Shown one piece after another: positions 32,972-44,577 of a stretch of DNA of 64,000 nucleotides. Position numbers and translations under genes: made by a program. Source of the stretch: Massariosphaeria phaeospora (Eukaryota; Ascomycota; Dothideomycetes; Pleosporales); the NCBI GenBank assembly GCA_011032825.1, contig JAADJZ010000016.1, forward strand, positions 186,001-250,000, written 5' to 3'. Under the pieces are notes generated by a model. The model saw nothing but the letters and a program-made list of their open reading frames with translations. It ran no database searches and was not told the DNA's origin. Each line of letters begins with the position of its first letter. The first letter of the stretch is position 1.

Positions 32972-33512
32972 AGCTACACCTTATACGATGGTATATTTCA
33001 TACCCTTCTTGAGAAGAACTGCGGGGCTGCTCCCTATAAGGATTCACTAACCGTCCAAAGTCCAGGCCAGTGTAACGGATCATAGCTGCAACTCTCAACA
33101 GCGTACTACACGTAAAGTAAGCCATTGCCAACCTCGTAGGGCTAAGGTGGACTTGCGCAAATATGAAAGAGCAAGAGGGTGCGTAAACGGTAATAGCTCA
33201 ATATTTGATAGCCACGATATCATCGGGTTGAGCGCTGGAGGCATGCCATATCAGCAGACCCCAGTACAGTTTAGAACAGAATGAAATTTGAGTTAATAAT
33301 GAACATGAAGCTCAAAACATACCGTGAACTTTCGGGTCGCTCTAAAAATATAATCTATGTGATATGTTATGACGAGAGTGAAAGAGCTCGGGCCATATCG
33401 CGAGTCCGTGCGCTGTGCCTACTTTAACTAGGTAGGCGTGGTCTCCTTGACGATGCACAACCTCTCCGTAACAACAAAGTCCAGTTTGGCTGTTTATTTG
33501 GATACGTTGGAT
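32972..33512. other. Intergenic stretch GPATCH11/ORC3
   Basis: This 541-bp stretch contains the GPATCH11 3' UTR and the ORC3 promoter. An in-frame ATG at 33453 would extend ORC3 by 20 residues. CTAGGTAGG occurs at about 33428. Confidence 0.5.
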
Positions 33513-35716
33513 ATGGAACACCAAAGATGCTATATCTATTCGCCTACAGAGCCTGAGGAGCGTGCACGAAAGCGCCAACGGACCAGTAAACCTCATTTTC
33601 AAGCACAGCTTCCGGAGCGTCTACAGACCTTCCGAGACATGTGGTCGCATCAAGAAGAGCGCATTCAAGTGAGTTATATCGAAATGCATGTGACGTCTAA
33701 CCTAATTGCTCTAGGAAACGCTGGAAGACGCAGATAGCTCAACGCAGGAAGCTATCGCAAACTTTGTATCAGCATCTTCACAAGACACAGAGGACTTGTC
33801 ACTCGCCATACCCACTGCTTTGATTATACTAGGGCCCAGTATTGCATCTCATGGGCCATTTTTCGAACGTCTAGGCAGAAGGATCAAACATGATACGAAC
33901 AACATCTACGTAGTGTTGACATCTGGAGAGAGCCCCAATTTGAAAACATTGTTGAAGAATCTCATCAAGAAGGTCACTTCTCGTGTGGATGACGATGATG
34001 ATGATGATGAAATGCGACGTCCTTTAGCCACTTCTCGAAATGGGCCGAAACTACTCGATTTCGATCTTGGTCACCTGCAAGAATGGCAGAAAAGGAATCG
34101 AGCCCAAAACATTGTGTTGGCAATTCAGGATAGCAATGCATTTGATGCATCTGTTCTGATAGAGCTAGTTGATCTTCTCCAGTGAGTCTTGTCCACAAAT
34201 TCCAGATTCGTCTAACAGTCACAGCTCCTGGCTTGATCGTCTACCATTCGTTCTTCTTGTTGGTATTGCTACGTCTGCCGAGAATCTCGAAGATCGTCTA
34301 GCAGGAAAGACACTTCGATACTTGCAGGGCCAAAAGTTCGATGTTACGCAGCCAGATGAGATCATCGAGAAGCTTTTCAGCGCAACAGTTGCTAGGCCTG
34401 ACGCTCGCCTACGAATTGGTCCGAATATCAGTCAGCGCATACTTAAAAGACAAAGAGATCATGTACAGAATGTACAGGATTTCGTCGATGCTTTAAAGTA
34501 TGCATACATGTCACATTTCTACGCCAATCAAATGAGCATTTTTCTTAAGGATGGAATTTCCTTTGAAGATCTATCCTCAGATGATGTAGAGGTGGCCCGC
34601 ACTCTTCCATCCTTCCGCAGGTATATTATCCCCACTCAGTATATGTATAATTGTACTGACTTTGTCAGTCGTGTGGAGCAACTACTAGATGAGTCGCGTG
34701 TACAAGAAGTACGCAAGCTGCTCGATGATGATTACCACACATTTCGCGTCCTCACTGAGGCAATTGCTTCGGGGCAAAATGCATTATCCTCACTCAATGC
34801 TGCTGCTACAATCCTTTCCCGTGTAAGGCAAGCGCTTCAGATGTCGCCAGAAGTCATGTGCTCGACTATCTGGACCCGAGCAGCGGCCGGAGAAATTATT
34901 GGATCGCCATTTCTTCGTGAAACGATGTTGTTAGTCAGAAGGGTACCCTCGGACAAGTTCGCCCAGTTGCTGAATGCTCTCGAACACTCTGAGGGAGATT
35001 TTGTGATTGATCCTAGGCCCTACAAGCAAGAGTTAGAACAGTTGCTTGAGCAGAACCCCGACTCCACTCCTTTGCGAACTCAACACGACGTTCGGAACGA
35101 CAGCGTTAGGACTACCGTAGTAGCGCAGAAAGTACTGCTCAGCAAGCACAAGGCGGCCTTATCCAAGCAGGACAAGGCATACTCCGAGCTTGTTGGACGG
35201 TTCCATGACGAGATGGAATGCTTCTTCTCCTCCGCCTTCATCAATCCTCAGACTTTACTTCTATCGGAAGTTCTGATATACGATCTCAAGTCGCCACATA
35301 CAGAAGTCTTCCAACCCAAGCCCCGTTACGCGATCGAGCGCGCTCTAGCGTTGCCGCATGACTACTTGGGCTGTGATTGCTGCAGTGGGGTCGCTGGCAA
35401 AGGGGAAGGATCGGCTTTATCTGGTACCCAGCCAGCGAGTGCTATCCTTTATCAGATGTATCTTGAATCCGGTGCTCTGATCAATGTAAGCGATCTATGG
35501 TCAGCCTTTCATGCGATTGCTGGAGAAGGCGAAGAGGAGGAAGATGGGGAATCAAAGACAATGCAAGTACTACACCAAAATGCTCCAAAGCCATAACTAA
35601 TACCCAACAGGGCACTTTTCCAGAGAGGTCTAGCAGAGCTAAAATATCTTGGGCTCGTCAAGCCAAGCAGAAAGAAGACGGACCATATCGCGAAGACGAT
35701 GTGGAAGGGATTGTAG
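33513..35716 (+). CDS. ORC3: Orc3, origin recognition complex subunit 3
   Basis: Four exons (33513-33668, 33715-34181, 34225-35562, 35611-35716) encode 688 residues. The N-terminus has CYIYSPTEPEE. The AAA-like core includes PTALIILGPSIASHG (a degenerate P-loop region) and SWLDRLPFVLLVGIATSAE. The C-terminal winged helix ends LALFQRGLAELKYLGLVKPS-like, closing with TMWKGL. Orc3 is part of the six-subunit complex that marks replication origins and loads MCM. The last intron (35563-35610) must start with GC (ACAAT|GCAAGT) to keep the conserved C-terminus in frame. Intron 2 has two possible acceptors six bases apart. The start at 33513 (MEHQRCYIY) was preferred by family resemblance over the ATG at 33453. 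Confidence 0.9.
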
Positions 35717-35776
35717 CGCCCAACGTTAACATCATTCTATAGTACAATATTACAAGATTTTGGCCGCAACGTGCCA

Positions 35777-36461
35777 TCACGACTTTGGCTTTGGAGCTGT
35801 ATCGCATAGTGTTCCACAATTCTTACACGTCCTAGTCTCCTTGTCCGCCTTGAAAGCATTCACAGCATCCTTGATCTGCGTCCCCAGATCCGTGCAATGG
35901 AAGCTCGCTTCATGCACCTTCTCCCCACAGTTCTGGCAGTACCATCTCAACCGGTCAATACTCTCTTCCGGTCTATGCTGTTCCAGTACTATCCCCACGG
36001 TATTCGCGTACCGCACCGGGTTATGTGGCGTGTTTGGCGGTAGTAGGAACATCTCGCCCTCGTCGATGTGGATATCGCGGAACTGCCCCTCATCGACGAT
36101 CTTCAGCAGCATGTTACCTTTGTACTGGTAGAACCATTCTGCGGTCTCGTTGATGTGGTAGTCCGTTCGCTGGTTGGGGCCGCCGACGATCATGACGGTT
36201 ACGTCGCCGTTGTACACGCAGTAGTTGTTTATCGGCGGTTGGAGCATGTGCGAGTTCTCGGAGATCCTGGCGATTGGGTTAAGTGTTTGTCATAGCGTCA
36301 GGAATTGGCTGGGAACAATACCATTTTGGAATGTTGAGAGGACTGGCTAGGAGCCGGGCTGAAGGCGTGCGGGAGAAAAAGCGTGGTGACGCGGAGGTCC
36401 GCAGTAGAGGCCGCGGGCATGTGGGGTGAACAGCGCGACAGAACGGACGGATAGATTGCAT
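35777..36461 (-). CDS. BNA1: 3-hydroxyanthranilate 3,4-dioxygenase with N-terminal extension
   Basis: Two exons (36322-36461, 35777-36266) encode 209 residues. The cupin core starts at LNIPKWISENSH and holds the iron ligands His and Glu (TDYHINETAEWFYQ) and a second His (PPNTPHNP). The C-terminus has two cysteine pairs (CQNC, CKNC) that form a rubredoxin-like site. The enzyme opens the ring of 3-hydroxyanthranilate in the kynurenine route to NAD. About 41 residues precede the usual family start; they are rich in Arg, Ser, Ala and Pro with no acidic residue, like a mitochondrial presequence. No ATG lies nearer the core. The 3' end is only 60 bp from the end of convergent ORC3. Confidence 0.92.
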
Positions 36462-36729
36462 GATGGATGTTAGGATTCTGGAAGCATTACGAGTAAGGAG
36501 GCTCGAATACAAATACAAACAAGAGTCGAGGTGCGAGGACAATCATGATTAGACTTCCCCGAACCGCGGCCGGAGACCAGGGCTTAACCCCACGCCACGT
36601 GAGCCCCGCGATCTGGTGCGGCCCGTGCAGATCCCGGAGCTCCAGCTGTCTTGACACCTTGTGACAGCTGCCTCACAGCTACCTAACAGCTACCAATCTC
36701 CTCTACACGCGACCACCCCCAAGCTCGAG
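36462..36729. promoter_or_regulatory. Bidirectional BNA1/copper-transporter promoter region
   Basis: There are 268 bp between divergent start codons. No clear copper-response element (HTHNNGCTGD-like) stood out by eye. Confidence 0.5.
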
Positions 36730-37489
36730 ATGAAAATGGACCACTCACACATGGACCATGGACATATGGATCACGGCATGCCCGGCATGGGTGATGGCCC
36801 CAAGTGCAACATGAACGTAAGCGCACACCCGCTCGGACTCGGAGGAGAAGGAAGCTGATGAACGTGAACTGTAGATGCTGTTCACATGGGACACGACAAA
36901 CCTTTGCATCGTGTTCCGCGGCTGGCGCATCAGCGGCACCGGCTCCCTGATCTTCTCGCTCTTCGCCATCGTCCTCCTCACCGCGGGCTACGAAGCCGTC
37001 CGCGAGATTTCGCGCCGATACGACCTCTACGCGAACAAGTTGGGCGAGGGACGACGCAGCGGCGATGACTTAACCAGTGAGTTGACCTATACATTCCGTA
37101 CACGAGCAGGGAAGGTAAGGGCAGCAAAGATGCGAGATGAGTTTCCGATATCCGTCTATTGAGGAGTAAACGCTGAGTGCTCTGCCGCGGCGAAGACGCC
37201 ACAGATGAATCGAGCTCATTGCTGAACCCAGGGAGAAATGCCGGGCGGGTTAGCGAGAAGCAGACGAAGACTGTCAAGGCGCTGCTGTATGCCGTGCAGG
37301 TCTTCTACTCGTTCTTCATCATGTAAGTGTCGGGGGGTCTGGACCAGGTGATGGGTGGTGTGCTGATTGAATAGGTTGCTATTCATGACATACAATGGCT
37401 GGGTCATGCTGGCTGTCGCCGTGGGAGCCTTTGTCGGGTATATTGTCTTTAGCGGTTCGCCGCCGACGAAGACGGCGGCTTGCCATTGA
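36730..37489 (+). CDS. CTR-family copper transporter
   Basis: Four exons (36730-36816, 36875-37076, 37232-37322, 37375-37489) encode 164 residues. The N-terminus is a Met/His-rich copper-capture segment (MDHSHMDHGHMDHGMPGM). Three membrane spans follow. TM2 contains the conserved MxxxM (MLLFM, formed across the last intron) and TM3 has GxxxG (GAFVG). Ctr proteins form trimers that import Cu(I). The protein ends CH, a short metal-binding tail. Size and the single Met cluster fit either the plasma-membrane or the vacuolar (Ctr2-like) class; I cannot decide between them. Confidence 0.9.
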
Positions 37490-38347
37490 GAGGGGTAGAG
37501 AAAAAGCTTGGAGTTGACGAGAAGCATTGGGCATGTGGTGCGTGGTGAACTATTGCCGTTGGAAGCTTATCCGGATACCAGCTGTCGGATGGTCTCGATA
37601 TTAGGACCACCACTATTTCGAACTCATGATATGGTTGTTGCTTCAATGCCCGTAATATTAGCTGTTCTAAAAGTGATCTCTTTTGAAAGAGGTTACGCTT
37701 GGTGTCTAGCGAGGAACAATCTGAGCAAGCATGTGGAGGCTGTAGATTGTTGTGTAGTTCAGTGTGCCAAATGCTGAACTAATAGTCAAGACATCAGAAC
37801 TGTAACGGACTTTAGCGGAATATGAAGCATCCATTGTCGAAGCACCTACATTGTAAGGAAGTAGCCTTCAAATCCAGCAGAGACTTACAAGAGAGATTCG
37901 AGAACGGATGAGGTCGTCGAAGACAAGTTTACTAAAGCCAAACTCACGACTTCGACATTCACAATTTCACATGCTAGTCCCATGGCCAGTCACACCGAAT
38001 TCCGGCATCTCTCCGTCAGCGGCACTCTTCGGTACCTGGGGGCTGAGCAGCGCTGGCACCTGACCGCGTTCACATGTCCAACAAGCCGAGCGACCAGAGC
38101 GAACAGCGGCATCCAAAAGACCGTCGAACGGGCAGTGCGTCGCAGAGTCAGCCGAGCACATTCACCTGTGCAATTAGGCCGCACATGATTGGCTGCAACA
38201 GCACTAGCGCATCCTGCTGGGCCGAGGCATGTCCAGCCCTCAGTACATCTATAACCATCATCACCCCATACAAGGCCCGCATCCCGCATTTTCTTCCCCA
38301 AGTTTTGCCTTCCTCTCCAGAATCGTACTTTACCCCTTTCTGCCGCT
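37490..38347. other. Intergenic stretch copper transporter / fumarate reductase
   Basis: This 858-bp stretch contains the transporter 3' UTR and the fumarate reductase promoter. Short overlapping ORFs on both strands (37980-38300) show no family features. Confidence 0.45.
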
Positions 38348-40474
38348 ATGCCTCAGCGAATCATTGTCGTCGGTGGTGGCTGTAAGCTCATTCCGCGGAC
38401 CATGTATTGCGCGCAATGATGCTAACAGACCCTCAAGTGTCCGGGTTGAGCGCGGCTCACACCATCTATCTATCCGGTGGCAATGTAGTGTTGCTTGACA
38501 AGAACAGTGAGTGCTTCCTTCATGGGTGCTCTTCAAGTTGGCATTTGGCTCATACACGTCAGATTTCATGGGAGGCAACTCCACAAAGGCCACCTCCGGA
38601 ATCAATGGCGCCCTCACGCGGACACAAGTGGATGAAAAGATCGCAGACAGCGTCAAGCAGTTTTACGACGATACCCTCAAATCTGCACGGGACAAGGCGC
38701 GGCCAGACTTGATCAAGGTGCTCACATACAAGTCCGCTGCTGCCGTCGAGTGGCTGCAGGATGTATTCAACCTCGACTTGACCTTGGTCTCACGGTTAGG
38801 GTACGTGAAACCACTATACTTTGCCTGTTCTTGCGAATATTGACTTTGGAAGTGGTCACTCATTCCCCCGGACCCACCGTGGTCACGATGCCAAGTTCCC
38901 CGGTATGGCCATCACATACGCTTTGATGCAGAGGTTCGAGGAACTGGCCGAGGCTGAACCGGAGCGTGTTCAGCTTGTTAAGAAGGCCAAGGTTACTAAG
39001 GTCAATAAGGAGGGCAATGTCGCTACCGGTGTCACATATCTCTTCAACGGAGAGGAGACGATACTAGAGGGTCCCGTCGTGCTTGCGACCGGTGGCTATG
39101 CTGCCGACTTCACGGAGACTTCTTTGTTGAAGAAACACCGGCCGGATACTTTCGACCTGTCGACGACAAACGGCGCTCACGCAACTGGTGACGGACACAA
39201 GATGTTGATGGCGATGGGTGCCAATGGCATAGATATGGATAAAGTCCAAGTGCATCCTACCGGACTCGTAGATCCTAAAGACCCTACGGCTAAGACCAAA
39301 TTTTTGGCAGCTGAAGGTATGTCCAACTCACGCGCGAACTGAACCCATCAGCTAACTTTCTGCAGCTCTCCGTGGTGAAGGGGGCATTCTCCTCAACAAC
39401 AAGGGTCAACGTTTCTGTGACGACCTCGGTCATCGTGACTACGTTTCAGGCAAAATGTGGGAGGAGAAAGAGAAGGGTCAGTGGCCCATCCGGCTCATTC
39501 TCAACTCCAAAGCTTCCAACGTCCTCGACTTCCACACCAGGCATTACTCCGGGCGTGGCTTAATGAAGAAGATGACCGGCAAGGAGCTCGCAAAGGACAT
39601 CGGGATTAGCGATAAAGATCTGCAAGCGGAATTCCAGAGCTACAATGCGATTGCTAAGGGTGAGAAGAAGGACACCTGGGATAAGAAGTACTTCCACAAT
39701 CTGCCTTTCGATGTCAACGACACATTCCACGTCGCGGTCATGGAGCCCGTGCTTCACTTTACCATGGGTGGCATTGAGATTAACGACCAAGCACAGTGTT
39801 TGAACGGGGAGGGCAAGCCTTTCGACGGCCTGTTCGTCTGTGGTGAACTGGCTGGCGGAGTTCATGGAGCCAACCGACTCGGTGGTTCATCACTGCTTGG
39901 CTGCGTTGTTTACGGTCGCGTGGCAGGTGAATCGGCATCCAAGTATCTCTTCCAGCAGGCTCTCAACGGTGCTGGAGGCTCAGCAGTCTCTCGTCTTGGC
40001 CAAATTTCTCTACACATTGACCCGTCCCAGCCGGGCAAGGTTTCTGTCGAGTGGGGGAATGGTTCCGGTGCCGCTGCCAGTGGATCATCGAGCGACGAAT
40101 CGAAGCTCGCACAACAATCACAGACATCGGCTGCGCCTGTCATGAAGGGCGATGCCGACTCCTCGGACCCGGGCAAGGTCTCAAAGCCTAACTCTCCGAA
40201 GAAGTTTACCATCCCCGACAAGGAATTCAGCTTGGAGGAAATTGCCAAACACAACAAAAAGGACGACCTCTGGATAGCCGTAAAGGGCATCGTCATGGAC
40301 GTAACCAACTGGACAGACGAGCACCCCGGTGGACCTCAAGCACTCTTCAGCCACATGGGCAAGGACGCGTCAGAGGAGTTTGAGATGCTACACGACGACG
40401 AAGTCATCCCGAAGTATGCGCCTGAAATTGTTATTGGCAAGGTGAAAGGGCAGAAGGTCACGCTGGAATACTAA
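38348..40474 (+). CDS. Fumarate reductase (Osm1/Frd1-like) fused to cytochrome b5
   Basis: Five exons (38348-38381, 38438-38506, 38563-38800, 38853-39316, 39366-40474) encode 637 residues. The FAD-binding start IIVVGGGLSGLSAA is followed by NFMGGNSTKATSGINGA and the fumarate-site region (RGEGGILLNNKG, then VHGANRLGGSSLLGCVVYGR). Soluble fungal fumarate reductases return electrons to fumarate to re-oxidise FADH2 or NADH when oxygen is short. After a Ser/Gly-rich linker (about 500-545), residues 547-637 form a cytochrome b5 domain with the haem-ligand motif HPGG at 588-591. No clear signal peptide precedes the FAD motif, which suggests a cytosolic protein. The 34-nt first exon ends inside the GGG of the FAD motif. 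Confidence 0.92.
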
Positions 40475-40853
40475 ACCAACGACAATCGGGCGTTAGATAT
40501 CTTGTTCTTTGGTGTATTTGTAGCCTGTTCTAAAAATAGCATATCTGTAGGAACTGCAACCAGCGTCCGGAAGTATCAACAGTGATCAATAACTGCATTA
40601 CTTAGCCTGACGTAGTGTTCATCCCCCATTCACAGGTAGTCAGTCCATGCGGACCTCGGCGGTCCGCAATAAGGCTAGCCGCAGATCGCGATCCCAAATG
40701 CACACCGCATGTCGACCACTACAGGAGGAACGTCGTGTGTGCGAAACCCTTCGGACTTATAACCTTTGCCTTCCTCCGCCGCGCATATCTGTTTCCTAAA
40801 TTCTCCCTGGGGAAGATGCCGCGCCTGCAGTATTCGGAGCCATTCGACCGACG
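40475..40853. other. Intergenic stretch fumarate reductase / Cdc1-like
   Basis: This 379-bp stretch lies between two genes on the same strand. Nothing specific was recognised. Confidence 0.5.
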
Positions 40854-42904
40854 ATGACCAGTTACGACGACTATGGCATGCCCGTCGGCGCATACTCCGA
40901 GTCCGAGAGCCTGACGCACCAGGCCTACCGAGTCGCTCGCGCCTTCGTTATTTACCGTGTGGGACCCGTGGCAGGGCGGCGGCTACAGTCCATCAAGAGT
41001 CGGGATTGGTGGTGGCGGACAGTGGTTACTTTGGTGAAGGGCTTGATTGTTGTGTGGTTCTTCACTCTTTACTGGGGTGAGCGAAGCGCGTTCAAGAGCA
41101 GCATTGATGAGTGCCGATGGGAGAATTGGGAACACTGGGTATGCGCGGGAATCGAGCTATGTAGCGGGTCTAGCGGGTCTAACACTTCCTATAGGAAAGC
41201 GGTGCAAACCCACATAGACTCGTCTTCGTTGCAGACCCCCAACTCGTGGACCCGCACACGTACCCCGGCCGGCCCTGGCCCCTTGGCACGCTCACCGTCC
41301 AGCACACCGATCTATACCTTCGGCGCGCCTACTCGCGCATCCAAAAAGTCCTATACCCGGACAGCGTCGTCTTCCTCGGCGACCTCTTTGACGGCGGGCG
41401 AGAGTGGTCAACACGCACAAGCCAGAGCCCCGAGAAGCAGTACAGGAAGTACGGAGATAAGTTCTGGTTGAAGGAATACGATCGCTTTGGCAGCATTTTC
41501 TTCGGACACTGGGGAGATGGAGGGCTAGAACCGCGGCCGGGACAACCAGGCAAGAAGATCATCAGCAGCTTACCCGGTAACCATGACTTGGGATTCGGGA
41601 AGGGCATCCACACTAGTGTGCGGAAGCGGTTTACTGCGTACTTCGGTGACGGAAACCGGATCGATATCGTGGGAAACCACACCTTCGTGTCGATCGACTC
41701 GGTCTCGTTGAGTGCACTAGGGCAGGATAGTCCGCACGAGAACGAGATGTTGTGGAAACCGACAATGGACTTTTTGGCGAATGCAAAGGCACAGAAGACC
41801 CGGTTGGTGCAGAGGGAATTAAGAGTGCAGCAAGGACTAAGGCCGTATCCCGGCTTTTCACACAATGTTATTGAGGGCGACCAGCTGGCCACGTCAGAAC
41901 TTCCGCACTTCAACGACACCGTTACGGACCTGCCTACCATTCTACTCACCCATGTTCCACTCTACCGCGCCCCAGGTACGCCGTGTGGCCCGCTAAGGGA
42001 ACGCTGGCCACCAACTCCACCTCCCAAGGGCGAAGGACCGTTAGAAAACGACGACAGAAATGCCATCGCCGTACGAGGGGGGTATCAGTACCAGAATGTG
42101 CTCAATCGCGAGATCACTAAGGATGTTGCAGAAAAGGTCGGAAACATCGGATATGCGTTCTCAGGTGATGACCACGATTACTGCGAGCTAGTGCACCGCG
42201 GGTATGCTTCCGCCGGTGGTGGTATCAAGGAAATCACCGTTAAGTCGGTATCATGGGCTATGGGCGTCAGGTATCCGGGAGTCGTCCTTGTGAGCATGTG
42301 GAATCCCATTGATGAACTCGGAAACCCATTATCAGGCGACTCGAGCGCACCGACACTACAGACACATCTCTGTCTTCTTCCGGACCAACTAGGCATCTTC
42401 ATTCGCTACGCCTCGCTCTTTGGCATCACCATCTTCTCGTTGATGATCCGCGCTGCACTCCTTGCATCCGGTAGGCTAAAGCCTGCCACCGAGGCCACCG
42501 ATGCGCCTCTACTCCCCACAGCAAATGCATCGTCCGCCGAGAACGAAAAGGCCGCGCTCTCCTCTCAACCGCACTCCGACGACCCACACGACACCCACTC
42601 GACCAACTCCTCGACTTCCTCTGAGCGTGGAAAACTCCAAGTGCGCAGTTCACGGACTCGAAGCATCTCTCCCGGCATGGGATATGGATTACCAGCGACC
42701 GATTCCAAGTACACATACCCGCTTGTACAACATGCGGGCTATTTCGGGCCTTCCGAAGACGAGAAGTCGAAGAGTGTGAGCACGAAAAGGATGAAGCCTA
42801 AGAAAAAGGGTCTGGCGTTGTTTTGGCAAGAACTTAGGAATAGTGTTCTTAGAGTTGCTGTGATTGTGTTTGCATGGTACTTTTGGTTGATATGGAACGG
42901 CTAG
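40854..42904 (+). CDS. Cdc1/Ted1-like ER metallophosphoesterase (PGAP5/MPPE1 family)
   Basis: Two exons (40854-41138, 41195-42904) encode 664 residues. After a TM segment near residue 65, the calcineurin-like domain shows VADPQLVDPHTYPGRPW, GDLFDGGREW, LPGNHDLG and GDDHDYCE, the usual metal-binding blocks. Two more membrane spans follow, one at about 525 and one at the very C-terminus (VLRVAVIVFAWYFWLIW). Members of this family remove ethanolamine-phosphate from GPI mannose during ER exit and affect Mn homeostasis. The long Ser/Thr-rich segment between the last two spans is variable in the family. Confidence 0.88.
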
Positions 42905-43266
42905 CACTGTGAGACATGGATTTCCTGAAGAAGGTGTAACGAGAGTTGAAGTTTGGATAGCGTTGTATCATTGGCGAACGGGAGTTGCATTGATTAATGT
43001 CAGCGTTTAGCATAATCGATCTTTGAAGTTCGAGTGTCTTTCAGATGAATGGATAACATTTGACGCGGACCCCCCACTTCCCCACCAAGCTTCAACAAGC
43101 TCTTGAACTCCGCAAACCCCCGAGCTTCACTGCACTGCACAACGTACAGCTCCCCACCACGCACGCGCCCTCTGTATAGAACCGATTGCCCTCGATATTT
43201 CCACAACTTCATATACCTTGTTTTGGTCCAGTCCTAGAAAACAACCAACCTACCCCGCCCCAAGTA
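42905..43266. other. Intergenic stretch Cdc1-like / ZFYVE19-like
   Basis: This 362-bp stretch lies between two genes on the same strand. Pyrimidine-rich sequence before the next ATG is consistent with a fungal promoter. Nothing else was recognised. Confidence 0.5.
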
Positions 43267-44577
43267 ATGCCAGATGCAAGCCCCAACGATAACGACACCA
43301 CCCTCCTCGCGCGCCTAAACGCTCTCAAGAAATCCAGCGTCAGCCTCGACACCACACCGCGGGCTTCAACAACAACGCCCTTCACCCCGTCCCCCAATCC
43401 ACCAACCGACCTAGCAGCGCGCCTCGCACGCCTCGGCTCCGCCTCCCCATCTCCCTCCCCCGCGAACAACAACAGCGCACCGGTAATCGCGCCCGGCGCA
43501 TCCAGCTACCTCGAAGGCGTCGCACAGGGAATCAGCGGTGGGCGTGGTGGCCTGGAGTTCAACGCCGAGGATGAGAAGAGCTTGGAAGAGCTTATGGGCG
43601 AGTTTGGGGAGCGGAAGGACTGGGATGTGGGGAGGAGGGAGCGGCAGGATGTGGGGCAGCTGTTGAGGGAGATGCGGAGGGTATTGCCGGGGTTGCAGAA
43701 GAGTATGCAGGAGGATAGGAAGCGGGGGGACGGGGAAGAAAGTGGTGGGAAGAGGGAGAGCGCGAGGGGTAGAGAGGGGTTGACGGATTGGGAGAACGTG
43801 GAGGTTGATGTTGGAGAGGGGGTTGTGCAGCGGGAACGCCAGGATGTAGTTGAGGAGGAGGAGGAGGACGGAGAAGAATATGATGGAGAGGAGCAGGCGG
43901 TGGAAAAGAAGAGGACCGAGGACGACGAAACGGACGATGTGATCGCGCGCGTCATGGCGGAGCTGGCGATTAGCAGGAAATATGATCCGCCATCTCCGCC
44001 GCCGCCACCAGACGATGGGGAGGGTTCGGAGGCTGGAGACCAGACGGCTTCGACAAGAGCAGCAGGCCCAAAATCACAATCCTCTGCTGAAAACCCGCCC
44101 AACCCCGATGACACGAACGAAGACGCAGACCTCGAAACCGCCCTCACGCTCCCCTCCGCCCCCACCACACTCCCTTCCCCCATCCCTCCCACAGCTACAG
44201 ACGCCCTCACCGCGCGCCTCGCCTCGCTCTCAAACCCCGTCACCACCAGCGCTCTGACCCTCCCCTCCGCCCCCTCCTTCGCCCCCGCCTCCAAAAAACC
44301 CGTTCCCACCACCCCACACTCAGACTCCTACCCATCGAGCGGCTTCCCCAGCTACACGGACGCGGAAATCGACACGTGGTGCATCATCTGCACCGACGAC
44401 GCGACGCTGCAGTGTGTGGGCTGCGACGGCGACTTGTACTGTCGCAAGTGCTGGATGGAGGGGCATAGGGGCGAGGCGGCGGGGTGGGAGGAAAGGAGGC
44501 ATCGTGCTGTGGAGGTTCAGACGGGGGGTGGTGGAGGGGGGAAGAAGGAGGGGAGGAGGAAGGTGGCGGCGTGGTGA
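43267..44577 (+). CDS. ZFYVE19/ANCHR-like abscission-checkpoint protein
   Basis: A single exon encodes 436 residues from the ATG at 43267. An N-terminal LLARLNALKKS motif and a second DLAARLARLG resemble the short helices by which the human NoCut regulator binds ESCRT-III MIT domains. The middle is acidic and coiled-coil prone. Near the C-terminus a cysteine-rich zinc module (CIIC, CVGC, CRKC and His, about residues 372-400) resembles a B-box/FYVE-like finger. The family delays cytokinesis when chromatin remains at the division site; function in fungi is inferred. The last 70 bases are G-rich, giving a Gly-rich basic tail. Confidence 0.7.
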   Translation: MPDASPNDNDTTLLARLNALKKSSVSLDTTPRASTTTPFTPSPNPPTDLAARLARLGSASPSPSPANNNSAPVIAPGASSYLEGVAQGISGGRGGLEFNAEDEKSLEELMGEFGERKDWDVGRRERQDVGQLLREMRRVLPGLQKSMQEDRKRGDGEESGGKRESARGREGLTDWENVEVDVGEGVVQRERQDVVEEEEEDGEEYDGEEQAVEKKRTEDDETDDVIARVMAELAISRKYDPPSPPPPPDDGEGSEAGDQTASTRAAGPKSQSSAENPPNPDDTNEDADLETALTLPSAPTTLPSPIPPTATDALTARLASLSNPVTTSALTLPSAPSFAPASKKPVPTTPHSDSYPSSGFPSYTDAEIDTWCIICTDDATLQCVGCDGDLYCRKCWMEGHRGEAAGWEERRHRAVEVQTGGGGGGKKEGRRKVAAW

